A stretch of 36,752 bases of DNA from Bacteroidota bacterium (GCA_034439655.1 JAWXAU010000106.1:1-36752), one strand, 5' to 3'. Numbered from the stretch's first letter, positions 17,781-26,062 are shown. A program made the numbers and translations. The notes: generated by a model from the sequence alone, not told the origin.

Positions 17781-18866
17781 TTATTTTTTCAATTTTATTT
17801 TATATTTAACAATTGCTGGCATGGTATCTCCCAATAATAAACCCCAAGGCTTTAATCCCTCTATTCGGTCGAAAATAAGTTTGGCAATAGCGGTGAGTGG
17901 AAGGGAAAGAAACATACCCGGTATACCCCATATAGCCTCGCCACATATAATAACAACAATGGCTATAAAAGCATTTATTTTTATCTTTGAACCCACGACT
18001 TTTGGAACAATAAAATTATTATCTATAATTTGGATGCCAGAATAAAGCATCCAAATATAAAGTATATATATGGCGTCATCTTTGGTTACCATCGCTATAA
18101 CCATATAAATACCCATTGCTATAATTCCTCCCAGATAGGGAATGATATTGAGTATAGCACCCAATATGCCTAGCACCACCGCGTATTCGATTCCCATAAT
18201 AAGCAGCCCCACCGAGTTTAGTGTAGCTATAATAAGAGCTTCCAGTAATAGGCCGACCAAATATCTTTGAATAACGGATTTAGTAGAAGTCAGTATTTCA
18301 TTCACTTCATTCTCGTTGGTCTTACCAAAAAGTTTGCGGATAAATTCAAGCAGTAAAGGCTGGTAAAATAATATCATAAAAATATATACAGGAATCAAGA
18401 AAATAACAACCACGGCACTCCCCATTATGGAGAGCGTAGCACCAATAGATGACCTACCGCCAGCAATAATTTCTGCTTTCGTATCCACAATAAAAATGTT
18501 TATTTTATCGATACTGATATTGAAACTTTCGGAAGCCCACAACACACCTTTGTTCAAGAATTCATAAAATTTGCTTAGAAGCCTCGGAAAAGCATCAGAA
18601 AATTGAGTTAACTGCGACGATAAAAGTACTACCAATAAAATTAAGGTGAGACATACAGTGGATAATGAAACTATAATGGCTAGTATGCGGTTCATTCTTT
18701 TCTTAACTAAAAACGAAACCATCGAGCTTAGCAATATGGCAATGATGCCTGAAATTACAATAGGCACAATAATATGCTGGCCAATATATAGCACAGCTAC
18801 AAACGCAAACAGTCCTATAAAAATTAGAGCTGTTCTAGCATAAAAGGGAATTTTATAAGTATTCAT
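17781..18866 (-). CDS. AI-2E family transporter (PF01594-type)
   Basis: A 361-residue membrane protein with paired N-terminal helices (ALIFIGLFAFVAVLYIG, IIVPIVISGIIAILLSSMVSFLVKKRMNRILAIIVSL), a central soluble segment, and a conserved block of helices: YLVGLLLEALIIATLNSVGLLIMGIEYAVVLGILGAILNIIPYLGGIIAMG. The NIIPYLGG motif is typical of this superfamily, whose members include AI-2 exporters and Na+/H+ antiporters; function cannot be assigned by sequence. It stands between dps and the ICMT-like gene with small gaps. Confidence 0.9.
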   Translation of the reverse strand: MNTYKIPFYARTALIFIGLFAFVAVLYIGQHIIVPIVISGIIAILLSSMVSFLVKKRMNRILAIIVSLSTVCLTLILLVVLLSSQLTQFSDAFPRLLSKFYEFLNKGVLWASESFNISIDKINIFIVDTKAEIIAGGRSSIGATLSIMGSAVVVIFLIPVYIFMILFYQPLLLEFIRKLFGKTNENEVNEILTSTKSVIQRYLVGLLLEALIIATLNSVGLLIMGIEYAVVLGILGAILNIIPYLGGIIAMGIYMVIAMVTKDDAIYILYIWMLYSGIQIIDNNFIVPKVVGSKIKINAFIAIVVIICGEAIWGIPGMFLSLPLTAIAKLIFDRIEGLKPWGLLLGDTMPAIVKYKIKLKK

Positions 18867-18882
18867 ACTTTTTATATAACTA

Positions 18883-19377
18883 TCAAAATAAATTTATGAT
18901 TCTATTTTCTTCTTTAATACGTATACTTAACATAATAGCGTTAAGAAATGAAAAAATAATTGCTGTAGTATACAAATTAAATATGAGCGGGACGACCAAA
19001 ATTTCGCATACCACAATAAAGTAATTTGGATGTTTAAAATATTTATAGAGTCCTGCTCTCACCAGTGGGACACTGTGTATGCGAAATATCTTGGTATTCC
19101 AATATTTCCCTAAAGAATTTATTACCTGTACTTTTACTAATATCAATACCAAAAACAAAATCAACAAAGAATAATTTACTTTTTCGGTACCATTAAATCT
19201 ATATTCAATTATTAATGAAACAATAAAAAGCAGGTGGAGCAGCACCATAAACGGATAATGCTTTTGTCCATACTCTACTGCACCATTTTTGCGGAGCCAA
19301 ATTTCATTTCTTTTGGCAATAATTAATTCGCACAATCGAAGTGCAATAAAAAATGATATGAAAACAGTGAAATACAT
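18883..19377 (-). CDS. Isoprenylcysteine carboxyl methyltransferase (ICMT)-like membrane protein
   Basis: A 164-residue protein with four or five membrane segments and the ICMT-superfamily C-terminal pattern: VPLVRAGLYKYFKHPNYFIVVCEILVVPLIF, where the HPNY motif contacts S-adenosylmethionine in the family, and ending MLSIRIKEENRIINLF (E-E motif). It lies 3 bases after the type III PKS stop. In Streptomyces the phenolic-lipid cluster srsABC also pairs a type III PKS with an ICMT-like O-methyltransferase, so the likely role is methylation of the PKS product at the membrane. This is inference from motif and pairing. Confidence 0.85.
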   Translation of the reverse strand: MYFTVFISFFIALRLCELIIAKRNEIWLRKNGAVEYGQKHYPFMVLLHLLFIVSLIIEYRFNGTEKVNYSLLILFLVLILVKVQVINSLGKYWNTKIFRIHSVPLVRAGLYKYFKHPNYFIVVCEILVVPLIFNLYTTAIIFSFLNAIMLSIRIKEENRIINLF

Positions 19378-19380
19378 AGC

Positions 19381-20439
19381 CTAACTTTTATACATTTCTA
19401 ACAATACCATTTCACTTGAAAAACCTGGCCCCATTGCCACCATTAATCCATAACCATTGGTAAACCCCTCTCGTAAAAAACTTTCCAAAACATATAGCAC
19501 AGTAGCACTAGACATGTTGCCATAGTTATTCATAGTTTCACGTGTAGTTTTTAAAAAATCACCTGCTACTGGCAATGCGTTGCTATACGCTTCTAATACT
19601 TTTTTGCCACCTGGATGAAAGACAAAATTTTTAATATCTCCTAGTTCCAAATTTTGTTTTGCCAAAAAATAGATAATATCTTCTTTTATATTATTGTTGA
19701 TTATTGTAGGAATATCCTGAGAGAATAGCACTTTAAAGCCAGTGTCTAAGAACTCCCAGCCCATCACATCCAGCGAATCATTATATAATTTACTACATGA
19801 TGCTATTATTGAAATCTGGTCATTGGTTTTATAGTTATCGCCTTCTATGATGCAGGCTGCTATTCCATCGGAAAATAAACTAGAGGCAACAAAATTGCTT
19901 TTGCTATAATCATTCCTCAAAAATGTTAAGGAACATAACTCAACAGTAACCAATAAAACTATTGCGTTTGGATTTGCCTTAGCTGCTGCATTGGCCTTTG
20001 CCATGCCCGATACGCCCCCAGCACAACCCAAGCCAAATATTGCCATACGATTGATGTGCGGGTGTAATTTTAATTTGTTAATTATTAATGCGTCTAAACT
20101 TGGCGTAGCTAGACCTGTAGATGAAACAAAAATGATGTCTGTAATATCACTCTTACTAATATTAGATATCGCTAAACATTCTTCTATTGCTTGTATAGAA
20201 TACTCCAGTGAGCAGCGTATATATTCTTTGTTGTTTTCTTCAAAACTATTTTGCGTAGCATAAGTATGCAGTGGCTTACAAAAATTTCTAAATTTAATTT
20301 CTGTGTGATCGAAAACATGTATTAATCTTTCTGTTTGTGGAAAATCTTGCAAAAACAATTCTTTTGCATATTCCTTCACTTTTTGTTGTTCAACTTTATA
20401 AGGAAGATCGATTTTTGATACTGCAGCTATAGAAGGCAT
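19381..20439 (-). CDS. Type III polyketide synthase (chalcone/stilbene synthase-like)
   Basis: A 352-residue enzyme with the complete Cys-His-Asn triad: Cys139 (FGLGCAGGVSG), His275 (FVFHPGGKKVLEAY) and Asn308 (NYGNMSSATVLYVLE). The terminal GPGFSSEMVLLEM is the thiolase-fold GPG loop. Type III PKSs load a starter acyl-CoA onto Cys and extend it with malonyl-CoA, then cyclise it to resorcinols, pyrones or chalcones. With the ICMT-like methyltransferase beside it, an alkylresorcinol or alkylpyrone phenolic lipid is the favoured product. The start at 20439 is 11 bases after the cupredoxin stop. Starter length cannot be read from this sequence. Confidence 0.93.
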   Translation of the reverse strand: MPSIAAVSKIDLPYKVEQQKVKEYAKELFLQDFPQTERLIHVFDHTEIKFRNFCKPLHTYATQNSFEENNKEYIRCSLEYSIQAIEECLAISNISKSDITDIIFVSSTGLATPSLDALIINKLKLHPHINRMAIFGLGCAGGVSGMAKANAAAKANPNAIVLLVTVELCSLTFLRNDYSKSNFVASSLFSDGIAACIIEGDNYKTNDQISIIASCSKLYNDSLDVMGWEFLDTGFKVLFSQDIPTIINNNIKEDIIYFLAKQNLELGDIKNFVFHPGGKKVLEAYSNALPVAGDFLKTTRETMNNYGNMSSATVLYVLESFLREGFTNGYGLMVAMGPGFSSEMVLLEMYKS

Positions 20440-20450
20440 ATATATATATA

Positions 20451-20834
20451 TTATTCTACAACTATTTTCCCTTGCATCTTGTCATGATGCTTACAGTAAT
20501 AAGTGTAGGTTCCTGAATTGTTAAAAGTAAATAAGAAAGTATCATTCTTATGCATATTTCCGCTATCGAATAATCCCTTTGTGTTTGATGTTACTGTATG
20601 CGGCATCAAAGCCTGTTTGTCTATCCATTTCACTTTAGTGCCCTTGGCAATGGTAACAATAGCTGGCGAAAATGCCATGTCTGCTATTATAATTTCGGTG
20701 GACGGTCTGTTCTCATTTGCTAACACATCACTATTATTGGCAGTAGTAGAAGAGCATGAGCAAATTGCAAAAGAAAAAAAGAAGCCTACTATTAAAAGGC
20801 CGATATATTGTTTTGATGGTATAGTTGTTTTCAT
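20451..20834 (-). CDS. Cupredoxin (plastocyanin/azurin-like) lipoprotein
   Basis: A 127-residue precursor with an N-terminal hydrophobic segment and a lipobox around SFAICSC (Cys25 or Cys27). The rest is a blue-copper fold: EIIIADMAFSPAIVTIAKGTKVKW, then type 1 copper ligands His79 (MPHTV) and Cys114, His117 and Met120 (YYCKHHDKMQG). It should carry electrons or copper at the outer face of a membrane. It is the first gene of the PKS-ICMT-AI-2E-Dps run. A physical link to oxidation of the phenolic product is possible but speculative. Confidence 0.9.
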   Translation of the reverse strand: MKTTIPSKQYIGLLIVGFFFSFAICSCSSTTANNSDVLANENRPSTEIIIADMAFSPAIVTIAKGTKVKWIDKQALMPHTVTSNTKGLFDSGNMHKNDTFLFTFNNSGTYTYYCKHHDKMQGKIVVE

Positions 20835-20854
20835 AATTGAATTAATAAAAGATT

Positions 20855-20899
20855 AAAAAAACAGAAGAACGGTTCTGCCTAAATATAGGCAGACGTTCT
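20855..20899 (-). terminator. Intrinsic terminator after the sll1863-like gene
   Basis: AGAACG (20866-20871) plus TCTGCCTA (20874-20881) pair with TAGGCAGA (20886-20893) and CGTTCT (20894-20899). On the - strand a run of seven T (20855-20861) follows. This separates the coiled-coil stress block from the cupredoxin-PKS-Dps run. Confidence 0.75.
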
Positions 20900-20923
20900 A
20901 CTGTGATTTATCAAAATAAAAAA

Positions 20924-21409
20924 TTATTCCTTTTCCATATTCTTTTCAGCCATCCTTGAGATTGATTTACCAAGGTCGTCCATTTTTCTGTTAAAATTTT
21001 GTTTAAATTCTTTCCACTTTCCTTTTGCCCCTGTATTATATTCTTTTACTTCAGCTTTTAGTTCCGTGTTTTTTTGATCGAATTCCACTATCTGTTTTTC
21101 ATATTGTATCCGTACCTCTTCCTTTTTTGTTTTTAACTTCGCTCTAAGTACAGCAATCTGGCGGTCGTTTTCCAATAGTTGGGCTTCTGTTTCACTTTTG
21201 TAAGCTGCATACTCCTTAATCGAATCCAAACGCGATTCCTCTAATTCTTGTTCAGCTTCTACTAAATTTTCTTTTGCCTGCTCTACTTTTTCTTGCTTCT
21301 TTTCAGTAGAAGAAGTACAGCCAACAATTATAGCTGTTGTGGCAAATCCAACGAAAGCCAATTTCATCCCTATAGCCATATGGATTTTGCGTGTGTTTAC
21401 TTTTTTCAT
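20924..21409 (-). CDS. Coiled-coil lipoprotein resembling the sll1863 stress-response family
   Basis: A 161-residue protein. Its N-terminus has a hydrophobic stretch ending in a lipobox (ATTAIIVGC). A long charged coiled coil follows (KKQEKVEQAKENLVEAEQEL through KKEEVRIQYEKQIVEFD). The C-terminal GKWKEFKQNFNRKMDDLGKSI resembles the segment typical of the sll1863-like stress family, which is my basis for the call. It lies downstream of the 132-residue and holin-like genes, with 25 bases between. A hairpin terminator ends the unit. Confidence 0.65.
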   Translation of the reverse strand: MKKVNTRKIHMAIGMKLAFVGFATTAIIVGCTSSTEKKQEKVEQAKENLVEAEQELEESRLDSIKEYAAYKSETEAQLLENDRQIAVLRAKLKTKKEEVRIQYEKQIVEFDQKNTELKAEVKEYNTGAKGKWKEFKQNFNRKMDDLGKSISRMAEKNMEKE

Positions 21410-21434
21410 GTTTATTTTTTATATTATATATTTA

Positions 21435-21833
21435 TTATTCCTGATTTTCATGTTCTGGTTTCCGGTGTACCAATTTACTGATACCTGAAATTATTTTTGG
21501 CATATTGTTACTTATAAGTGAAGAGGCAATATTTCCCACCAATAGTGAACTTAGAAAACCTTTGATACTTCTATTTTTTCCCAATACTTTATCTATGATA
21601 AAATGGGTACCCATATTGATTCCCACCTTGGTCAAATCGCGTTGCACCTCTCTGTCGCTTGCCAGTTCGCGTATAGACCCTTTGAGCATATTGATAGGGC
21701 TTAGATGATATACAAATTCCTTAGCGGTATGTTTAAGCTCCGTTTCTTGATCAAATCTCTCAGACTTCAGATGCATAATACGCAATGCTAAATCCGTATG
21801 GTTGGTGATTTCTGTATTATCGATTTCTGACAT
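21435..21833 (-). CDS. Uncharacterised 132-residue protein of the holin/YtxH stress block
   Basis: The family is not recognised. The N-terminal half is charged (HLKSERFDQETELKHTAKEFVYHLSPINMLKGSIREL), the C-terminal half holds a weakly hydrophobic segment (GFLSSLLVGNIASSLISNNMPKIISGI) and a basic tail. It occupies the place after a holin-III-like protein that YqjK holds in the E. coli yqjDEK group, so it may be a functional counterpart, but no sequence similarity to YqjK is claimed. The gap to the holin-like gene is 18 bases. Confidence 0.7.
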   Translation of the reverse strand: MSEIDNTEITNHTDLALRIMHLKSERFDQETELKHTAKEFVYHLSPINMLKGSIRELASDREVQRDLTKVGINMGTHFIIDKVLGKNRSIKGFLSSLLVGNIASSLISNNMPKIISGISKLVHRKPEHENQE

Positions 21834-21851
21834 TTGATAACTGTGTGCTAA

Positions 21852-22193
21852 TTATTTAGAAAATATTTTCCTGATGATCATATTACGTATAGGATTTTCG
21901 AGCATACTCTTTTTCCCAATCATTAGTATAAGGTATAATAGAAAATAAAATCCTCCAACTATTATAAATCCAGAATAGTTATCGCCCATTCTATAGGAGA
22001 GATATAAGCCAACACCAACGCTAAGAAAAATGGTAAACAAAAGTCCTACTATAAACACAATAAGATTGCTAATTAAGCCAGAACCAATCACCGAGGATCT
22101 TTCACTTGCTTCTAGTTTAAATAATTCGTAATTTGTATTTACGTATTTTTTTAAACTATTGCTTAGCTCATCAATTTTTTCTTGGTCTATCAT
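21852..22193 (-). CDS. Phage holin-III-like / YqjE-type membrane protein
   Basis: A 113-residue protein with two adjacent transmembrane segments (SGLISNLIVFIVGLLFTIFLSVGVGLYL and YSGFIIVGGFYFLLYLILMIG). A charged N-terminal helix, KKYVNTNYELFKLEASERS, resembles the holin-X/YqjE family. These are chromosomal inner-membrane proteins usually next to YtxH/YqjD-like proteins, not lysis genes. Here it is in the same block as three YtxH genes and the sll1863-like gene. Confidence 0.8.
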   Translation of the reverse strand: MIDQEKIDELSNSLKKYVNTNYELFKLEASERSSVIGSGLISNLIVFIVGLLFTIFLSVGVGLYLSYRMGDNYSGFIIVGGFYFLLYLILMIGKKSMLENPIRNMIIRKIFSK

Positions 22194-22251
22194 TGGTGGT
22201 AGTTAGATTTTATTTATTATATTACAAGTAGAATGTATATAAATATTATAA

Positions 22252-22806
22252 TTAATGAATAGCTAGACCAACAGTAGAAGCACCTGTAGAAAGATCCAAA
22301 AACAATCCTACTCTTCTGTTTATATGATACTCTGCACCCAAGTGTAAACTAAGGAACAATGGGCTGTTAGATAAATACTTATTTCCTTCATACCCATTTT
22401 GCCAAGTAACTTTTCTGATAGCAACGCCCAGTGAACCTGCTAAATAGAAGTCCCAATCGGCACCAGCTTGCAAAAGTTGATCAAAATAGTAAGACCCTTT
22501 AATTCCAACAGGAATTACAGTTTCACGATATAGATAATACTGATGAGGTTTATTGGGATTTCCCCAATAATAATTCTGCTGATAGGTATAAAAACTAATG
22601 AACGGGGCTAAGGTAAAATTCCTAGCAACGTCAAATTCATAATTAAGATGTAGCACTGGCATTGAATGGTTGGTATATCCATAATATCCTATTCCCAAAC
22701 CAAGATTCAAGGTCTTTCCGTACTTTTCAGGAGAATATGTTTTTTGAGCGTGACTGTTAAAATTCAGAAAACATCCGAATAATAATATAATTGTTAATTT
22801 TTTCAT
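22252..22806 (-). CDS. Outer-membrane beta-barrel protein
   Basis: A 184-residue protein with a signal peptide (MKKLTIILLFGCFLNFNSHAQ) and alternating amphipathic strands with aromatic ends: LNLGLGIGYYG, FTLAPFISFYTYQ, PVGIKGSYYFD, FYLAGSLGVAIRKVTW, LFLSLHLGAEYHINRRVGLFLDLSTG. The GAEYHINRRVGLFLDL motif is typical of small Bacteroidota porin-family barrels. An eight-stranded barrel is expected. It lies 11 bases after the next upstream YtxH gene, so it is probably co-transcribed with it. No ligand can be proposed. Confidence 0.82.
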   Translation of the reverse strand: MKKLTIILLFGCFLNFNSHAQKTYSPEKYGKTLNLGLGIGYYGYTNHSMPVLHLNYEFDVARNFTLAPFISFYTYQQNYYWGNPNKPHQYYLYRETVIPVGIKGSYYFDQLLQAGADWDFYLAGSLGVAIRKVTWQNGYEGNKYLSNSPLFLSLHLGAEYHINRRVGLFLDLSTGASTVGLAIH

Positions 22807-22816
22807 TATATATTAA

Positions 22817-23101
22817 CTATGCTTTTACTGTATTATCAACTTTGGTTTTGCCATTATGATCCATACTATGCACTTTATCCTCAATTGTATCTTCCATATT
22901 TTCCGCTTTTTTGCGTAAGCTATTGGCTTCATCCTTCATTTTTTGTTTGAGGTCGTCAGCCAAATTTTTAGCTCCGCTAACAAGTTTGTTACGGGTATTG
23001 CTTCCTTTGTCAGGAGCAAATAAAACGCCGAGTGCAGCTCCTACAAGAGCCCCAGCAACTAATGCACCGATTACTTTTACTGTAGTGTTTGAATTTTCCA
23101 T
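22817..23101 (-). CDS. YtxH domain protein, copy 1
   Basis: A 94-residue protein with one N-terminal glycine-rich membrane helix ([28 protein letters not shown]), the YtxH hallmark, and a long amphipathic Lys/Asp-rich helix. In the related E. coli YqjD the membrane helix anchors a ribosome-associated stationary-phase protein; the Bacteroidota role is not known. Two paralogs follow at 23153 and 24276. The 51-base gap to the next gene upstream has no obvious own promoter. Confidence 0.88.
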   Translation of the reverse strand: MENSNTTVKVIGALVAGALVGAALGVLFAPDKGSNTRNKLVSGAKNLADDLKQKMKDEANSLRKKAENMEDTIEDKVHSMDHNGKTKVDNTVKA

Positions 23102-23152
23102 GATGGTTATGTTTTTTTTAAAATTAAATAAAGATTATATATATTAAATTAA

Positions 23153-23437
23153 TTATGCTCTTACAGCATCTACTTTTTGTTTAACACTATGTGCTAAGTC
23201 ATGCAATTTATCTTCGGCCATACTTTCAAGATGTGCAGCTTTTTTGCGTAGAGCTTTAGCTTCATCTATCATTTTTTCTTTGAGATCTTCCGCTAAATCT
23301 TTCGCACCTGTAGCAATTTTGCCACGTGTCTTACTTCCTTTGTCAGGGGCAAATAGAACTCCGATAGCTGCTCCTACTATAGTGCCTACTACCAATGCTC
23401 CGATTACTTTTCCTGTTGTGTTGTTTGAATTTTTCAT
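23153..23437 (-). CDS. YtxH domain protein, copy 2
   Basis: A 94-residue paralog of the neighbour: [46 protein letters not shown], then KKAAHLESMAEDKLHDLAHSVKQKVD. Same length and layout as copy 1, pointing to tandem duplication. The helix after FAPDKGS is intact and strongly amphipathic. It probably sits in the inner membrane with its long helix in the cytoplasm. Confidence 0.88.
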   Translation of the reverse strand: MKNSNNTTGKVIGALVVGTIVGAAIGVLFAPDKGSKTRGKIATGAKDLAEDLKEKMIDEAKALRKKAAHLESMAEDKLHDLAHSVKQKVDAVRA

Positions 23438-23484
23438 GATTGTAATTTATTTAATTTGATTGTTTATTTGATTTAAAAATTATT

Positions 23485-24225
23485 TTAGAATAAAAAGGTG
23501 AACCCGATATATCCTGCATTGGTTTTTCTTGAAGTTTTTATCATAACATTATAGCTATCGTTTCCACTAGACGTACCTGCCATATTTACTAGACCATAAA
23601 ATCCACGATATCCTATATCGAAGCGTATTGTTTTTGCTGGATTAAGAGCGACCTCTAAGCCCGTTCCGAAGGCAAAACCAAAGTCGCCTTTTCTTACTGC
23701 AATCATTGCCTTCAAAGAATCGCTATTATCTCCACCAGTAGTTTGAATACTTGATCCTACATTGAATCCAATCTGCGGACCTGCAACTACATTTAAGTTA
23801 AACTTCATAGCTTTGCTAGTATTTAACGAGAGCATTAAAGGAAAATTTATATAACTTATATCTATTCTATGACTTGCTGTGCGGTCGCTATAAGCTTGAG
23901 AAAGTTTATAATAATCAAGCTCTCCTTGAAAGCCAACATGTCTATTAAAATCTAGTCCCATCATCAATCCAAAACCATGGCTCAATGTTGATGAACCTTG
24001 CACGATGTCACCATTATAGGTTCTAAAATCGAAGGCCGCAAATGTGGGCATATAACGAATTCCGTACTCCGATTTTCTGAATGGATTGGCATCTTTTCCA
24101 CTTTTAATGGACGTGGGGCTATATAAAGTTTGTGTATGCTTAATGGGATCATTGGCTGATGCAGCACCTACAAATACAAATGCAATTGCAATCGCCATTA
24201 CGTTTTTTAATTTAATGTGTTTCAT
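23485..24225 (-). CDS. Outer-membrane beta-barrel (porin family)
   Basis: A 246-residue protein with a signal peptide (MAIAIAFVFVGAASAND) and a barrel pattern: FGLMMGLDFNRHVGFQGELDYYKLSQAY, FPLMLSLNTSKAMKFNLNVVAGPQIGFNVG, FGFAFGTGLEVALNPAKTIRFDIGYRGFYGLVN, and a final AGYIGFTFLF ending in Phe, as expected for BAM-assembled barrels. It resembles the PF13568-type outer-membrane barrels common in Bacteroidota. Lying between YtxH genes, it is probably part of the same envelope-stress unit. Confidence 0.85.
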   Translation of the reverse strand: MKHIKLKNVMAIAIAFVFVGAASANDPIKHTQTLYSPTSIKSGKDANPFRKSEYGIRYMPTFAAFDFRTYNGDIVQGSSTLSHGFGLMMGLDFNRHVGFQGELDYYKLSQAYSDRTASHRIDISYINFPLMLSLNTSKAMKFNLNVVAGPQIGFNVGSSIQTTGGDNSDSLKAMIAVRKGDFGFAFGTGLEVALNPAKTIRFDIGYRGFYGLVNMAGTSSGNDSYNVMIKTSRKTNAGYIGFTFLF

Positions 24226-24275
24226 TTTAGTGTTTATTACTTTAAGTTTATGAATTATATACTGATATACATTTA

Positions 24276-24494
24276 CTAGTTATGCTGCTGCACAGCCTCT
24301 GCTTCTTGTTTCGCAAATTTTGCTTCATCATCCATTTTGTCATCCAGGCATGATGAATTTTTCCTGCCGCACATCAATCTACAGCGGGTGTTACTGCCCT
24401 TGTCAGGTGCGAATAAAACTCCCAATGCTGCTCCCACAAATGCTCCTACCAATAAGGTAGCAATTACTTTTCCTTTACTATTTGAACTTTCCAT
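24276..24494 (-). CDS. YtxH domain protein, copy 3 (C-terminal part eroded)
   Basis: A 72-residue protein; the start at 24494 (MESSNSKGK) matches how the other copies begin (MENSN, MKNSN), with an alternative ATG at 24506. The membrane helix [28 protein letters not shown] is intact. The amphipathic helix is then replaced by a Cys-rich, low-similarity stretch (CRLMCGRKNSSC), rejoins family-like sequence at KMDDEAKF, and stops early at QQHN. The pattern suggests compensating indels. It could still be a functional short version. Confidence 0.7.
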   Translation of the reverse strand: MESSNSKGKVIATLLVGAFVGAALGVLFAPDKGSNTRCRLMCGRKNSSCLDDKMDDEAKFAKQEAEAVQQHN

Positions 24495-24536
24495 TTTATT
24501 TCCCATTTTAGTATTGTTTGACTTATTTATTTGAAA

Positions 24537-24692
24537 TTAAGCTGCACTTCTGCCACTGATTACCCTAAGTAAAACTGCAATAATTGCAATCACTAAAAGT
24601 ATGTGAATGATTCCTGTTGCACTATATGCAAAAAAGCCTATAGCCCATGCTACGATAAGTATTACTGCGATAAAATATAGCAAGTTGCTCAT
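24537..24692 (-). CDS. 51-residue Lmo0937/DUF5670-like membrane peptide
   Basis: The product starts MSNLLYFIAVILIVAWAIG and ends in RVISGRSAA, with two hydrophobic helices split by a short FFAYSATGIIH turn. That layout is the one known for the Lmo0937-like (DUF5670) family, found near stress genes in many bacteria. The start codon is 43 bases after the TTTG box of a shared promoter module (24732-24796), a strong sign that this small frame is expressed. It may head a transcript that runs on through the YtxH and barrel genes, as gaps are all under about 60 bases. Confidence 0.85.
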   Translation of the reverse strand: MSNLLYFIAVILIVAWAIGFFAYSATGIIHILLVIAIIAVLLRVISGRSAA

Positions 24693-24731
24693 AATATTGT
24701 TTTATTAAAATATAGCTGAATTATTATACTG

Positions 24732-24796
24732 CAAATATGAATGTAGTACTCAAATCAAGTATTATATAATTCTGTAAATAAGTTACATAATTCACT
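24732..24796 (-). promoter_or_regulatory. Shared stress-promoter module, copy 2 (DUF5670-like gene)
   Basis: On the - strand: AGTGA from 24796, TGTAACT after it, TATAATA 21 bases further, then TTTG from 24735, followed by CAGTATAATAATTCAG. The 61-base spacing equals the other copies, and the start of the transcript region resembles those of CsbD and the His-rich gene. Confidence 0.75.
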
Positions 24797-25232
24797 TATT
24801 GAGATTCAGTAATCGGGGAGATGACATCTGTTCTCCTCATACTAGAAGAAAAGAATAAAATATCAGCAGCACCGAAATCAGTATCAACTTCGCAGCGGGG
24901 AGCCATGATTCTGTGCCGAAATCTTCCTAGGCTGGGTGAGACTGAATTGTAATAACCAAACCTCTTATTAAGGCTTGTAACAACTACTGGCGTTACGATA
25001 TCTATTCCCTATATAAAAATACTGCCGAAATAATTCCGCAAATTCAAATCTTGTTTTAAAGGCTTCTTTAAAAAACCTTGCCGCAAAACTTGATATAGAA
25101 CCTATTTCAACTAAAAATATTTTAAAAGGTTTTTTTTCTTTTACTTATAGATAACACTTCTGAAATTTTTAAACAAATAAATAATTCTATCAAATATATA
25201 TAGCGTTTTCTTTGCTATAACAAAATTTGTTC
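24797..25232. other. Gene-free stretch between the DUF5670 promoter and yceI
   Basis: No convincing gene was found. It contains scattered GC-rich remnants, among them CCTAGGCTGGGTG (24926-24938), which nearly equals CCTAGGCTGAGTG at 9726-9738, and then an A/T-rich part with a T run near 25130-25141. The region after the YceI stop may hold its terminator; nothing stronger can be said. Confidence 0.4.
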
Positions 25233-25793
25233 TTAGAAAGTATTTTCTTCTTTTGTTAATTCAACTTCACAATCTATTCTCACACCGTCGCTCAATAGCA
25301 AGCCGCCAGTTTCTAATATGGTATTCCAGTTCAAGCCCCAATCTTTACGGTTTATAAGTCCCGTAACCGAAAAACCTGCTTTCTCAATTCCATCAGGGTC
25401 TTTCATTAAGCCCCCATATACAATATTCAACTTTATTTGTTTGGTAATATTTTTAATGGTGAGTTCTCCATACAATTCATACCCATCGTTTGCTGCATTG
25501 GGATAACTGTTGCCGATAAAAGAAATTTGTTTATATTTTTCGACATCAAAAAATTCTGAACCTTTTAAATGTTCATCACGATTTTTATCGCCTGTATCAA
25601 TAGATGCTGGGTTTATCCAAAAATCAATTTCAGAAGTCATGAAATCTGCTTCATGTGTATATATGTTCGCTCCAAATTCCTTAAATACACCTTTTATATT
25701 GGCAATCATCAAATGTTTTACTTTGAAACCAATCTCGCTATGCGATAAATCGATTTCCCATTTTGTTTGGGTAATTATTTCTGAAGTTTCCAT
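25233..25793 (-). CDS. YceI-family lipid-binding-like protein
   Basis: A 186-residue protein that opens WEIDLSHSEIGFKVKHLMIANIKGVFKEFGA, the YceI lipocalin-like signature (strand with S.I.F.V.H). DKNRDEHLKGSEFFDVEKYKQISF and ELTIKNITKQIKLNIVYGG follow, also typical. Family members bind long-chain isoprenoids or amides; some are stress-induced. No signal peptide is visible, so unlike periplasmic E. coli YceI this one should be cytoplasmic. It lacks the shared promoter module and stands alone. Confidence 0.88.
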   Translation of the reverse strand: METSEIITQTKWEIDLSHSEIGFKVKHLMIANIKGVFKEFGANIYTHEADFMTSEIDFWINPASIDTGDKNRDEHLKGSEFFDVEKYKQISFIGNSYPNAANDGYELYGELTIKNITKQIKLNIVYGGLMKDPDGIEKAGFSVTGLINRKDWGLNWNTILETGGLLLSDGVRIDCEVELTKEENTF

Positions 25794-26062
25794 TATTTTA
25801 TGTATTTAATTATTTTGAAATTAGTTAGAAAATCAATGCCTGATCCTATGAATCTTATGCCTATACCTAAAGAAAAGAGTATCAATTGCTATTTGTATTT
25901 GAATAGTGTATTTACCACTATAGCAATCATAAATATAATATATCCTACTATCATTTTTTCAGGGTAGGTTTAAAGTGCTTGTCTGTTAATAAATACTATT
26001 CTCGCAATAAAAGCATTATTCAATTGTAAATATAATAAACAATGCTTTTATAAAACTTGATG

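Noticed and set aside
21852-22193. Prophage lysis holin
   Set aside because: The protein resembles the chromosomal YqjE/holin-III group and no phage structural or lysis gene is nearby.
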